20,449 nt of DNA from Dehalococcoidia bacterium. Its GTDB lineage: Bacteria; Chloroflexota; Dehalococcoidia; GIF9; AB-539-J10. Positions 6,998 to 13,356 of the stretch are shown piece after piece. The translations under genes were made by a program, and so were the position numbers. Position 1 is the stretch's first letter; each line of letters starts with the position of its first letter. The notes beneath the pieces are model-generated. The model worked only from the letters and a program-made list of their open reading frames with translations, was not told the origin of the DNA and did not search any database. The DNA lies in contig JAUWGZ010000015.1 of the NCBI GenBank assembly GCA_030606165.1, forward strand, positions 1-20,449, written 5' to 3'.

Positions 6998-8389
6998 ATG
7001 ATTAAGCAGATAATGGTTATCTTAGCCAGCTACGCCGATACTGAGGAAGGCTATGGCTTGTTGGGTCCGCAGATGGCAGCCACCATTATCCAGAATAATA
7101 CCGGCTATGAGTGTGTCGTAGTAGCAGTAGGTCACGATTTTGATAAGGAACTCATCAAGAAAAATGTAATTCAGCTCGTTGGCAGCGAAAGACCGATTAT
7201 TGGCTTCAGCAGCCTCGGAGGTCGTCCTGAGCTCTGGGAGCTGGCTAAGGAACTGAAGGCGGAAGGGGCTATAACCATTGTGGGTGGTCCTCAAGCTGAC
7301 GTCGATTATATAGGGGAGACAGGTTGGGAACAACATCCTCACCGATTTCCCGGAGTAAAGGATAGCTTCAGTCTTGCTCTCCAGGGACCTGCTGAGCAGC
7401 TAATCCCCTTTATTAATTCTCGGGGTAAAGAGGTGCCTGAGAAAATCTCGGGGGCGCTTTTCCCTCAGGATGGTAGATGCCGGATAAATGAGCGGGATAA
7501 GTGGAATGGAGATTTCCTGAGGAAGGTCAACTGGGGGAATCTGTACAGGCTGGGCTCATCGGGACTGGAGCCAGTGTCTGTAACCAGTGCTCAGGTGGTA
7601 CAACAGATAGGGTGTCCCTACGCCGCCAGGACGGTGAGGGTCAGCATTGATTATCCAACTAACTTGAAAGACGCCCCCTTCAATAAGAGGGGCCAAATAT
7701 CCCTTAGCCTCCGGGGTTGTAGCTTCTGTGATGTAGCTCGGGATAAAGGGTTTGGCGGTAAGCTATCACTTGATAATGTGCTGGCACAGATAATCAACTT
7801 GCCTGAGGATGCGGAGGGGAGAAAAATCCCCTTTGAATTGATAAACGAGGCACCCTTGACCACCCTGCCTGAATTGCTGTCAGCTATTAAACAGCAGGGG
7901 ATCGAGATTTCTCAGATAGAGCTGGTCAGCCGGGCCGATTGGTTGATAATGGGCGAAGAGAAACTCCGGGTTGCTTTAAAGTTGGCTAAGGCCATGAAAG
8001 CGCATGTCCTCCTGTCAGCGGTAGGCTTTGAATCCTTCGCTAACTCTATCTTGAGGAATTTGAATAAAGGTTATACGGTCGATACAAACCTCTCTGCCAT
8101 TAAGCTGATGAGGCAGCTAAAGGAAGAGTTCCCGGACAACTGGTTCTATACAACTGGCGACGGGGCAAGTCATGGCTTCATACACCCCACCCCCTGGGAT
8201 TCTACGGAGACCGAGCGCGAGATGAGTAGCATCATATTCGCTTACGGCTTAAATCGGGATATTCTTCCCAAGCTTAGCACTCCGCTAATTATCCATCATG
8301 CCTGCGGGTTAGCCGATTGGGTAAGAGAACTGGAGATGACAGAAGGACTCACACTGAAGAGAAGGGCATCCACTATTGAGTGGTGGTAG
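6998..8389 (+). CDS. Radical SAM-like protein with B12-binding-like N-terminal fold; first CxxxCxxC cysteine replaced
   Basis: 463 aa. Residues 1-150 look like the Rossmann-type (cobalamin-binding-like) domain that precedes many radical SAM enzymes: MVILASYADTEEGYGLLGPQMAATII, then PIIGFSSLGGRPELWELAKELK and TIVGGPQADVD. The typical DxHxxG B12 ligand is not evident. The central domain has RGCSFCDVARDKGFGG with Cys241 and Cys244, but the position four residues before Cys241, normally Cys in CxxxCxxC, is Ser237. Another cysteine in GCPYAA (Cys206) lies 35 residues earlier. The rest looks like a radical SAM barrel (FELINEAPLTTLPELLSAI; a segment KAHVLLSAVGFES; NLNKGYT). The substrate is unknown. 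The start is the first ATG after a good promoter, with a weak GGGG ribosome site. Monocistronic. Confidence 0.7.
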   Translation: MIKQIMVILASYADTEEGYGLLGPQMAATIIQNNTGYECVVVAVGHDFDKELIKKNVIQLVGSERPIIGFSSLGGRPELWELAKELKAEGAITIVGGPQADVDYIGETGWEQHPHRFPGVKDSFSLALQGPAEQLIPFINSRGKEVPEKISGALFPQDGRCRINERDKWNGDFLRKVNWGNLYRLGSSGLEPVSVTSAQVVQQIGCPYAARTVRVSIDYPTNLKDAPFNKRGQISLSLRGCSFCDVARDKGFGGKLSLDNVLAQIINLPEDAEGRKIPFELINEAPLTTLPELLSAIKQQGIEISQIELVSRADWLIMGEEKLRVALKLAKAMKAHVLLSAVGFESFANSILRNLNKGYTVDTNLSAIKLMRQLKEEFPDNWFYTTGDGASHGFIHPTPWDSTETEREMSSIIFAYGLNRDILPKLSTPLIIHHACGLADWVRELEMTEGLTLKRRASTIEWW

Positions 8390-8392
8390 GTG

Positions 8393-8442
8393 ATAGATAC
8401 CAACTAGGCCTATTACAAATCAGGTATTATGTCCCCAGAATA
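8393..8442. repeat. Repeat family A, copy 3 (left end eroded)
   Basis: GATACCAACTAGGCCTATTA ... TATTATGTCCCCAGAATAT, starting four bases after the radical SAM stop. The right arm is intact; the left arm lacks ATTCCAGGGACACC. The remaining 8443-8497 holds nothing I recognise. Confidence 0.7.
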
Positions 8443-8497
8443 TTTCGTTCAATGTCACATTAACTCATCTTGTTATCCACTATATTTTTGAGCTTTT

Positions 8498-9109
8498 CTA
8501 TCTTCCACGAATAAGAGCCATCAATACCAACATCAAGACATCTAAAATTAAACTGCCGGTTTTTCCTTGTTCCAACTGCTTCTCTGACTGCTCCAATGGT
8601 AGCAAGGTGGCTCGATCAATTGGCATAGACAGAAATCCGCCAAGTTTTTCTAATGTATTACTGGCAGCTTCAGCATGATGCACTGACAATATGCGTTCAA
8701 TATCCCCTTCCAGCTTCTTATCTTCAGAGCCTCTCTCTTTGGGTCGCTTTAGCTCTTGCCGGGCCTGTTGAAATTTTGTGAAGTCACCTCGGTTTAGCCA
8801 GATCCCATTACACGAAGGACAGCGCTCCAAAATAATGCCTTTAAGGAAGTACCGGTCTTTAAACCGGAAAAGCTCCGATTGATCTAATGGACATCTAAGG
8901 ATTCGCTTTTCTATATTTGTAGGAGTCCAGAGGCTTTTCGAATCAAATACCTCGATTTTTTCTGCCTCTCCATGTCTTGCACTAAATAATTCCATCTTAT
9001 CAAACCAAATCCCACCACATTCTTTGCATTGTTCAAGTAAGATTGGCTGACCGTAATGACCTTCGATTTTTACCTGATACATCTCGGTATTGTCATTCGG
9101 ACATTTCAT
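8498..9109 (-). CDS. Double zinc-ribbon (zf-TFIIB-type) protein
   Basis: From ATG 9109 the product is 203 aa. Two similar zinc ribbons are visible: MKCPNDNTEMYQVK ... QCKECGGIWFDKMEL near the start, and RCPLDQSELFRFK ... RCPSCNGIWLNRGDF about 80 residues on; each has CPxD then CxxCxGIW, the signature of the zf-TFIIB family of bacterial zinc-ribbon proteins. A charged helical linker (QELKRPKERGSEDKKLEGDIERIL) leads to a C-terminus with a hydrophobic stretch (SLILDVLMLVLMALI) that might be a tail anchor. The function is unknown; a role in nucleic-acid or protein binding is only inferred from the fold. An upstream TTG (9145) is in frame, but a promoter overlaps that extension and its -10 places transcription at the ATG, so 9109 is preferred. 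Confidence 0.8.
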   Translation of the reverse strand: MKCPNDNTEMYQVKIEGHYGQPILLEQCKECGGIWFDKMELFSARHGEAEKIEVFDSKSLWTPTNIEKRILRCPLDQSELFRFKDRYFLKGIILERCPSCNGIWLNRGDFTKFQQARQELKRPKERGSEDKKLEGDIERILSVHHAEAASNTLEKLGGFLSMPIDRATLLPLEQSEKQLEQGKTGSLILDVLMLVLMALIRGR

Positions 9110-9115
9110 AGTTTC

Positions 9116-9145
9116 ATTATAAGTTAAGAACCTAATGATGGGCAA
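9116..9145 (-). promoter_or_regulatory. Promoter giving a probably leaderless mRNA for the zinc-ribbon gene
   Basis: Reading the minus strand, TTGCCC (9145-9140), an 18-bp spacer and a perfect TATAAT (9121-9116) end six bases before ATG 9109. Initiation would fall on or next to the start codon, which has no Shine-Dalgarno. Confidence 0.5.
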
Positions 9146-9194
9146 AGATCACTTTCTATAGAACTTGCTTTACTACAGTGACTATCAGGGGCAA

Positions 9195-9521
9195 CTAGAA
9201 GAAGCTCAATAAAACAATTCTTAAGTGCACGTTATTAAGTCCGATTGAACAACATAGCGAAATGTGCAATTTTCCAGTCGCCTTTTTCCTTTCACTGCTG
9301 CCAATCCCACGTAGAATCATTTGACTATCTAACCCAACGGGAACGAGGCTAAGCTGGCAAAAATCAGATTCTCCGAGTAAGCTCAGTTCGCATATGTCAA
9401 CCGTCGGGCCTAGTTCTCCGCGCATCTTATTGGTGGCTCTTACCTGCGCCTTTTCATCTTTCATCAGCCCCACTCCCGTACCAGCTCCCAGCTTGGCTAC
9501 CCGGGACAATATTATTTGCAT
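9195..9521 (-). CDS. Doubtful hypothetical ORF
   Basis: A 108-codon open frame filling part of the space between the zinc-ribbon gene and the GNAT gene. I recognise no domain. The composition (SRVAKLGAGTGVGLMKDEKA, CELSLLGESDFCQL) is not obviously that of a spurious frame, so an eroded gene is possible. Against it: no Shine-Dalgarno before the ATG, and its last 30 codons run through a remnant of repeat B (9246-9287), so its 3' end at least is not ancestral coding sequence. Treat as unproven. Confidence 0.2.
   Translation of the reverse strand: MQIILSRVAKLGAGTGVGLMKDEKAQVRATNKMRGELGPTVDICELSLLGESDFCQLSLVPVGLDSQMILRGIGSSERKKATGKLHISLCCSIGLNNVHLRIVLLSFF
9246..9287 (+). repeat. Degenerate head of repeat family B (copy 10)
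   Basis: ATTGAACAACATAGCGAAAT then GTGCAATTTTCCAGTCGCCT; the second half matches the B head (GTGCGGTTTTCCAGTCGCCT) except at three or fewer bases, the first half is eroded. Confidence 0.5.
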
Positions 9522-9525
9522 GTTT

Positions 9526-9554
9526 TTTACAGGCTCTTAGCTATATGATATAAT
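9526..9554 (+). promoter_or_regulatory. Promoter of the GNAT gene
   Basis: TTTACA (9526-9531), 17-bp spacer, TATAAT (9549-9554) with an extended TG (TGATATAAT). Initiation near 9561 leaves a 30-nt leader to GTG 9591, but only 9 nt to GTG 9570. Confidence 0.65.
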
Positions 9555-9590
9555 GACAGCTATACGAAAGTGATCGAATTGGGGGCTACT

Positions 9591-10106
9591 GTGAGTGAAC
9601 AAGATAAAATAGAAGTCAGACCTATCAAACTAAAAGACATCGACGATATACTTTCCATTGACGGAGAAATAAGGGCAGTGGGAAATGTTATTACTTATCG
9701 TAACCTGACTACTGAATATATATTGTTTGCTGGGCGTGGAAAACCTCCTCAGCAAAGCCCGGCTAGTTACATACGGTCGCTTACCGGAGACGTAGCACCA
9801 TTGCTGAACTTTAGCTTTGTAGCAGAAGTCAATGGTCAAGTTCGTGGCTTTATCCTAGGCCAAGTGGCGCGTCTGCGTGAGGGCGTCACCGAAATAGGCA
9901 TAATCCAAATGATAGGGGTTCACCCAGATTATCACCGGAGGGGCATTGGCAGCAAACTTATCCGTGCTCTGGCTGATAAGTATCGGTCCGAAGGCATAAA
10001 GGTGATACGCATAGGAGTAGACCACCGAGACAAGAGCTTAATGGGTCTAGTTGAGCATGTTGGATTTGGCGTTGATCGGCTTGTAGTCTATTCCATGATG
10101 GTGTGA
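9591..10106 (+). CDS. GNAT family N-acetyltransferase
   Basis: A 171-aa acetyl-CoA-dependent N-acetyltransferase. The N-terminal strand IEVRPIKLKDIDDILSID is typical of the fold; the central FSFVAEVNGQVRGFILGQVA is followed by motif A, IGVHPDYHRRGIGSKLIRAL, whose RRGIGS loop holds the acetyl-CoA pyrophosphate; the end has VEHVGFGVDRLVVYSMMV (motif B). Amino-terminal or small-molecule substrates are both possible. Two GTG starts are in frame (9570 and 9591). GTG 9591 has GGGGG five bases upstream and a sensible distance from the promoter, so I chose it. Monocistronic, followed by repeats A4/B5. Confidence 0.88.
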   Translation: MSEQDKIEVRPIKLKDIDDILSIDGEIRAVGNVITYRNLTTEYILFAGRGKPPQQSPASYIRSLTGDVAPLLNFSFVAEVNGQVRGFILGQVARLREGVTEIGIIQMIGVHPDYHRRGIGSKLIRALADKYRSEGIKVIRIGVDHRDKSLMGLVEHVGFGVDRLVVYSMMV

Positions 10107-10156
10107 AACATGCTTTTGGCCTATATCTAAAAAGTTCCTTACTTACTGAGCATCTG

Positions 10157-10217
10157 AATTCCAGGGGCACGAGACCAATTAGGCCTACTACAAATCAGGT
10201 TTTATGTCCTCAGACTA
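10157..10217. repeat. Repeat family A, copy 4
   Basis: AATTCCAGGGGCACGAGACC ... TAGGCCTACTACAAATCAGG, ending TTTATGTCCTCAGACTA. It has both arms with some mismatches and stands about 8 bp before repeat B copy 5, the same A-then-B order as at 2031-2256 and 4284-4398. Confidence 0.75.
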
Positions 10218-10225
10218 CCACAAAT

Positions 10226-10311
10226 GGCCGCCTTTAAGCACTAAGTAATAAATTCAATTCCGCCCTTGGTAATCTGGCTCAGAAGACGCCGAAGGGCAAA
10301 GAGCTAAGATT
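10226..10311 (+). repeat. Repeat family B, copy 5 (head missing)
   Basis: Starts at GGCCGCCTTTAAGCACTAAG, continues TAATAAATTCAATTCCGCCC and the full mid module CTGGCTCAGAAGACGCCGAA to GAGCTAAGATTC. The GACGGATTGTGCGG head is absent. The following 10312-10455 contains no recognisable gene. Confidence 0.75.
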
Positions 10312-10455
10312 CAAAGCATTCCTGAAATGGCTTAGCAACTGCCTGACCAACCCACGGGGTTCGAGATAGTTAAGCGAACAAACTGGCTAAGTGTTACACA
10401 TCTCCAGAGTAATGAATATATCTTGCGTCTTGGGCGGAAATGAATGAGAGGGAGT

Positions 10456-10773
10456 TTAATATCTTCTCTGTTTTCCTCTACTAGGTCCACCAAGTCTTCT
10501 GTTGCCGTAAAACCCACCACCTCTGCTCTCAGAAGGTGGGCGAGCCGCGTTAACATTAAGCGTCTGGTCCTTCATTGCTTTACCATTGAGGCCAGCAATT
10601 GCGGCTTGACCTTCAGACACTGCTGCCATTTCAACAAACCCGAATCCCCGGGGGCGCCCAGTGTACTTGTCTGTTATAATATTTACAGACGTCACTTCTC
10701 CAAAAGTCCCGAATTCCTGACGTAATTCCTCTTCAGTTATCTCATCGGGTAAGTTACCCACATAAATCTTCAT
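10456..10773 (-). CDS. RRM-domain RNA-binding protein
   Basis: A 105-aa single RNA-recognition-motif protein. RNP2 (IYVGNL, residues 3-8) and RNP1 (RGFGFVEM, about 42-49) are intact, with the aromatic residues that stack on RNA bases. The fold occupies residues 1-80, then a short Gly/Arg-rich tail (ESRGGGFYGNRRLGG ... KQRRY) as in the cyanobacterial-type Rbp proteins, often cold-induced. It acts in the cytoplasm on single-stranded RNA. The start is well fixed: AAAGGAG lies 8 bases before the ATG. The upstream space to the next minus-strand gene is 229 bp and contains an 18-bp hairpin; a long leader is possible, but no clear promoter was found. Confidence 0.93.
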   Translation of the reverse strand: MKIYVGNLPDEITEEELRQEFGTFGEVTSVNIITDKYTGRPRGFGFVEMAAVSEGQAAIAGLNGKAMKDQTLNVNAARPPSESRGGGFYGNRRLGGPSRGKQRRY

Positions 10774-10950
10774 ACTAGTGCTCCTTTCACTTAATCTCGT
10801 AATCCTTGCGGAGAAAATGGCGGTGGAACTTTGCCTCGCTCAGAATTCCACTCATTCGCATCACCATTTGAAAGCGACACAACAGGGAATCTTGAGAGTC
10901 ACCTTCACGTATCGAGACTCCCATTGAGATGACACGTCACCACATGCTAG

Positions 10951-10990
10951 GGACATACACGGGCCGGGTATCCCCGGCCCGTGTATGTCC
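10951..10990. terminator. Perfect 18-bp inverted repeat between the zinc-ribbon and RRM genes
   Basis: GGACATACACGGGCCGGG (10951-10968), loop TATC, then its exact reverse complement (10973-10990). It begins 12 bp after the stop of the minus-strand zinc-ribbon gene, a terminator-like place, but neither strand has a T run after it. It could be a strong hairpin that stabilises mRNA 3' ends or a factor-dependent stop. Confidence 0.65.
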
Positions 10991-11002
10991 GTCAAACCGG
11001 CA

Positions 11003-11308
11003 TTATCTACTCAGTCTGACTTTATTGTAGCAATCGCTACAATAGACCGGCCTGCCATTGGTAGGCTCAAAAGGCACTTCGGTGTCTTTGCCGCACTCGG
11101 CGCATATGGCAGGAAACATTTGGCGTGGGAGCCCGTAGCTGTTACCACGACTTCCATTCCGCTCTGTCTTCCTTGCCTGGCGGCATGGGGGACAGCGCTT
11201 GGGCTCATTAGTATAGCCCTTGGATTGAAAGAACTCTTGTTCCTCAGCGGTGAAGCTGAAGTCGGTCCCACAATCGGCACACTGGATCGTTTTGTCTTGA
11301 AAACTCAT
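11003..11308 (-). CDS. Zinc-ribbon domain protein (two CxxC-type sites)
   Basis: A 101-aa protein with two zinc sites. The first is a zinc-ribbon of the CADCGTDFSFTAEEQEFFQSKGYTNEPKRCPPCR type, common in small bacterial proteins; the second is CAECGKDTEVPFEPTNGRPVYCSDCY. Both motifs are intact, eight cysteines in four CxxC pairs. The linker is basic (RQARKTERNGSRGNSYG). Function is unknown; small proteins with this pair are common in Chloroflexota and related anaerobes (from general knowledge). ATG 11353 is in frame, but ATG 11308 has a consensus AAAGGAGG seven bases upstream, which decides the start. The gene is read from its own promoter with a leader of about 110 nt. Confidence 0.88.
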   Translation of the reverse strand: MSFQDKTIQCADCGTDFSFTAEEQEFFQSKGYTNEPKRCPPCRQARKTERNGSRGNSYGLPRQMFPAICAECGKDTEVPFEPTNGRPVYCSDCYNKVRLSR

Positions 11309-11423
11309 TGGATGACCTCCTTTCTCAAAATTTTTAGCTGGGGTTTGGGCCATCCAATACTTGATATGAATCTAGCAGAATCCTAAGAAGCTTGTAACAA
11401 CCTAAACTTACACTATTAAATAC

Positions 11424-11451
11424 ATCATACACCAATTATTAAGATTGTCAA
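11424..11451 (-). promoter_or_regulatory. Promoter of the zinc-ribbon gene
   Basis: On the minus strand TTGACA (11451-11446), 16-bp spacer, TATGAT (11429-11424). Initiation near 11417 gives a leader of about 110 nt. Confidence 0.5.
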
Positions 11452-11454
11452 GTC

Positions 11455-11541
11455 CCGCCGTGGCTCTATTCGTGCTTTATCGCCTACTGTAGCACACTAC
11501 GTCGCCTAAGTAATAACAACATGACGAACCCTGCAGTTTAG
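11455..11541 (+). repeat. Scrambled remnants of repeat family B (copy 11)
   Basis: CCGCCGTGGCTCTATTCGTG matches the tail of B copy 1; then CCTAAGTAATAACAAC resembles the GCTAAGTAATAAA module; then ATGACGAACCCTGCAGTTTA resembles the head. The order differs from intact copies, so this looks like rearranged debris. The rest of 11454-11783 shows no gene or promoter I can support. Confidence 0.45.
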
Positions 11542-11783
11542 AACTGCTCAAGAATTGGGTATGTAATAGAGTTCAAGTCAGGTAAAGTGGGCGGTACTGG
11601 ACGACAGACAGAACTTTATGCTATTGTTTAGCTTTAGTATATGGTCGAACCAAAATCGCATGATTTGTTTGCCTGGATTACAGAGGTTATCCACAATCAA
11701 GAGTGACCCAAGCCCGTAGTATCTTGGCGCTGCTAATTTCATGAGATAGTGCGCAGAAAAGACAGCTCGATAGAGGATAAAGA

Positions 11784-12554
11784 ATGAAAACGAAGAAAAG
11801 AGAGCACAGATCGGCTTCGCTAGCTGAATCCCAACCTGCGGTCCCAGTAAGGAGAACCCTTGCCCAGGACCTGTTCGATGGTATTGCCCCCTCGTACGAC
11901 ACCTGGGCGCAAGTGCTAACTTTCTTTCAGTACCTTCGTTGGCGCGAGTTCTTAGTCTCGCGAATGGATCTTCGGCCGGGAAACCTTGTGCTTGACGTAT
12001 GTACCGGTACAGCCGGTGTCGCCTTGGAGATTGCCGACCACCATGATGGCCAAATCGTGGGGCTCGATGTTAGCCACTTGATGCTAGAAGCTGGCCTCCG
12101 CGCCGTCGAGAAGCAAAGCCTAGACGGCAGGGTCCAACTTGTCCAGGGCCGCGCTGAGCATTTACCCTTTCCTGATGAGACCTTCGATGCGGTTGTCTTC
12201 ACCTACCTGTTGCGTTATGTCCAAGACCCTGATGCAACAATACGGGAGCTGTCCCGCGTACTGAAACCAGGCGGGAAATTGCTCTCGCTTGAGTTCGGCA
12301 TTCCAGAAGCCCTTTGGATGAGAGCTATATGGGAACTCTACAATAGAGTCGTCATGCCAGTAATGACCATCCCTGTTTCACGAGGTTGGCATCGTGTTGG
12401 CTGTTTCTTAGGTCCGAGTATCTCGGGCTTCTGTCACCGGTGTCCTGTTGAGCGCCTCGCCGCGATATGGCGTGAAAACGGAATTCCGCTGGTAGAAACG
12501 AGACGCCTGCTGCACGGTGTAGCCATTGTGATGTGGGGAACGAAACAAAGATAG
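11784..12554 (+). CDS. UbiE/MenG-like class I SAM-dependent methyltransferase
   Basis: A 256-aa methyltransferase of the UbiE/COQ5 type. Visible: FDGIAPSYDTW at 31-41, as in menaquinone/ubiquinone methyltransferases; SAM motif I LVLDVCTGTAGVALEIA (68-84); acidic motif GLDVS (93-97); LPFPDETFDAVVFTYLLRYVQDP; LSRVLKPGGKLLSLEFGIP (157-174); and a late VMP near YNRVVMP. This is close to demethylmenaquinone methyltransferase, but the usual G-T-G-T and catalytic details vary, and no menaquinone genes are nearby, so the substrate is not assigned. A basic N-terminal extension of about 20 residues precedes the domain. GAGG eight bases upstream supports the ATG. Monocistronic; repeat A copy 5 follows. 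Confidence 0.85.
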   Translation: MKTKKREHRSASLAESQPAVPVRRTLAQDLFDGIAPSYDTWAQVLTFFQYLRWREFLVSRMDLRPGNLVLDVCTGTAGVALEIADHHDGQIVGLDVSHLMLEAGLRAVEKQSLDGRVQLVQGRAEHLPFPDETFDAVVFTYLLRYVQDPDATIRELSRVLKPGGKLLSLEFGIPEALWMRAIWELYNRVVMPVMTIPVSRGWHRVGCFLGPSISGFCHRCPVERLAAIWRENGIPLVETRRLLHGVAIVMWGTKQR

Positions 12555-12600
12555 AGACTGGTAGCGAGCCGTAGTAATTACCTTATGGTGGGCTTTCTCG

Positions 12601-12662
12601 AATTCCAGGGGCACCATACCAATTAGGCTTACTACAAATTAAGGATTATGTTCCCAGAATAC
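12601..12662. repeat. Repeat family A, copy 5
   Basis: AATTCCAGGGGCACCATACC ... TAGGCTTACTACAAATTAAGG ends here as GGATTATGTTCCCAGAATAC. It sits between the convergent methyltransferase and dodecin genes and is followed by CAAGCTAAGGCC, a flank shared with copy 6 (CGAAGCTAAAGC). Confidence 0.75.
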
Positions 12663-12714
12663 CAAGCTAAGGCCCTATTCATTAGTGACTATAGGCATAC
12701 CCTTATTAGTTTAT

Positions 12715-12930
12715 TTAAGCTTTGCCTTCATACTTGAAGGAGATCCGCACCTTCGCACGATAAGCGACAACCTTGCCGTTCTCGAGACGCATGTCCAACT
12801 CTTCAACCTCAGCAATGCGCAGATCACGCAAACTCTTCGAGGCCTGTTCAATGGCGGCGGCGGCTGCCTTTTCCCAAGAATCAGTACTGGTGCCAATCAA
12901 CGTTATTATTTTATAAACACTGTCAGTCAT
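12715..12930 (-). CDS. Dodecin family flavin-binding protein
   Basis: A 71-aa dodecin, a small protein that forms hollow dodecamers storing flavin (or coenzyme A) in the cytoplasm. The sequence follows the bacterial family pattern throughout: VYKIITLIGTSTDSWEKAAAAAIEQASKSLRDLRIAEVEELDMRLENGKVVAYRAKVRISFKYEG shows the SWEKAA helix start, the RIAEVxELD strand and the terminal FKYEG. Length is typical. The ligand-stacking aromatic cannot be assigned with certainty. The start is fixed by AAAGGAGGG six bases upstream, and a promoter 21 nt before that. It converges on the methyltransferase gene. Confidence 0.93.
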   Translation of the reverse strand: MTDSVYKIITLIGTSTDSWEKAAAAAIEQASKSLRDLRIAEVEELDMRLENGKVVAYRAKVRISFKYEGKA

Positions 12931-12957
12931 GATACCCTCCTTTCAAATTTGTTGTGT

Positions 12958-12987
12958 ATTATACAGCCAATGCCCTCAATGAGGCAA
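12958..12987 (-). promoter_or_regulatory. Promoter of the dodecin gene
   Basis: On the minus strand TTGCCT (12987-12982), 18-bp spacer, TATAAT (12963-12958). The -35 lies inside the TGAGGCAATT end of a repeat B head remnant, so a repeat appears to supply part of this promoter. Confidence 0.6.
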
Positions 12988-13010
12988 TTAACATTCTGAC
13001 GAACTGTGTG
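12979..13010 (+). repeat. Remnant of repeat family B head (copy 9)
   Basis: TGAGGCAATTAACATTCTGA followed by CGAACTGTGTG; compare copy 4 (TGAGGCAATT, then GACGGATTGTGC) and copy 6 (ACATTCTGACGGATTGTGCGG). Beyond 13010 the match fades. The 13011-13198 stretch holds no gene I can recognise. Confidence 0.5.
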
Positions 13011-13198
13011 ATGTATCGAATTATCATTGAACAAAACTGACTAAAGTGCAATCTCCTTGAAGCCAAAGCCACTAGCGTCCCGTGGAGAATAGTTGCGACA
13101 TAACTTTTCGTCGCCAAGAGATAGCTCCGCTCCGACCAGAACCGGTGAGAGATTCAAGAGACACGGGTAGAGCTCGTCTGCCGAGGGAGTGAACAATC

Positions 13199-13227
13199 TT
13201 CTCAAACTGCAAACGTTGTGCTACAAT
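13199..13227 (+). promoter_or_regulatory. Promoter of the sigma factor gene
   Basis: TTCTCA (13199-13204), 17-bp spacer, TACAAT (13222-13227) preceded by TGC, an extended -10. Initiation near 13234 gives a leader of about 120 nt. Confidence 0.5.
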
Positions 13228-13356
13228 AAGAGCGACTGAGATGGGTTCTGGTCAAGGCAAGCAAGCCAAGGGTTGAATTTTCGCCAAACAAACTAACACA
13301 ACCACAAATTCCGGGCAACAACTTCAGCAGGTCTTCCTCAAGAAAGAGAAATAACA

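Noticed and set aside
10444..10725. Plus-strand frame opposite the RRM gene
   Set aside because: Antisense shadow of a clear RRM protein with a strong ribosome site.
10985..11386. 133-codon plus-strand frame (and an overlapping minus frame at 11011-11280)
   Set aside because: Shadows of the cysteine-rich zinc-ribbon gene; the minus frame at 11308-11003 has consensus AAAGGAGG and intact CxxC motifs.
12685..12999. 104-codon plus-strand frame across dodecin
   Set aside because: Antisense to dodecin, which matches its family end to end.
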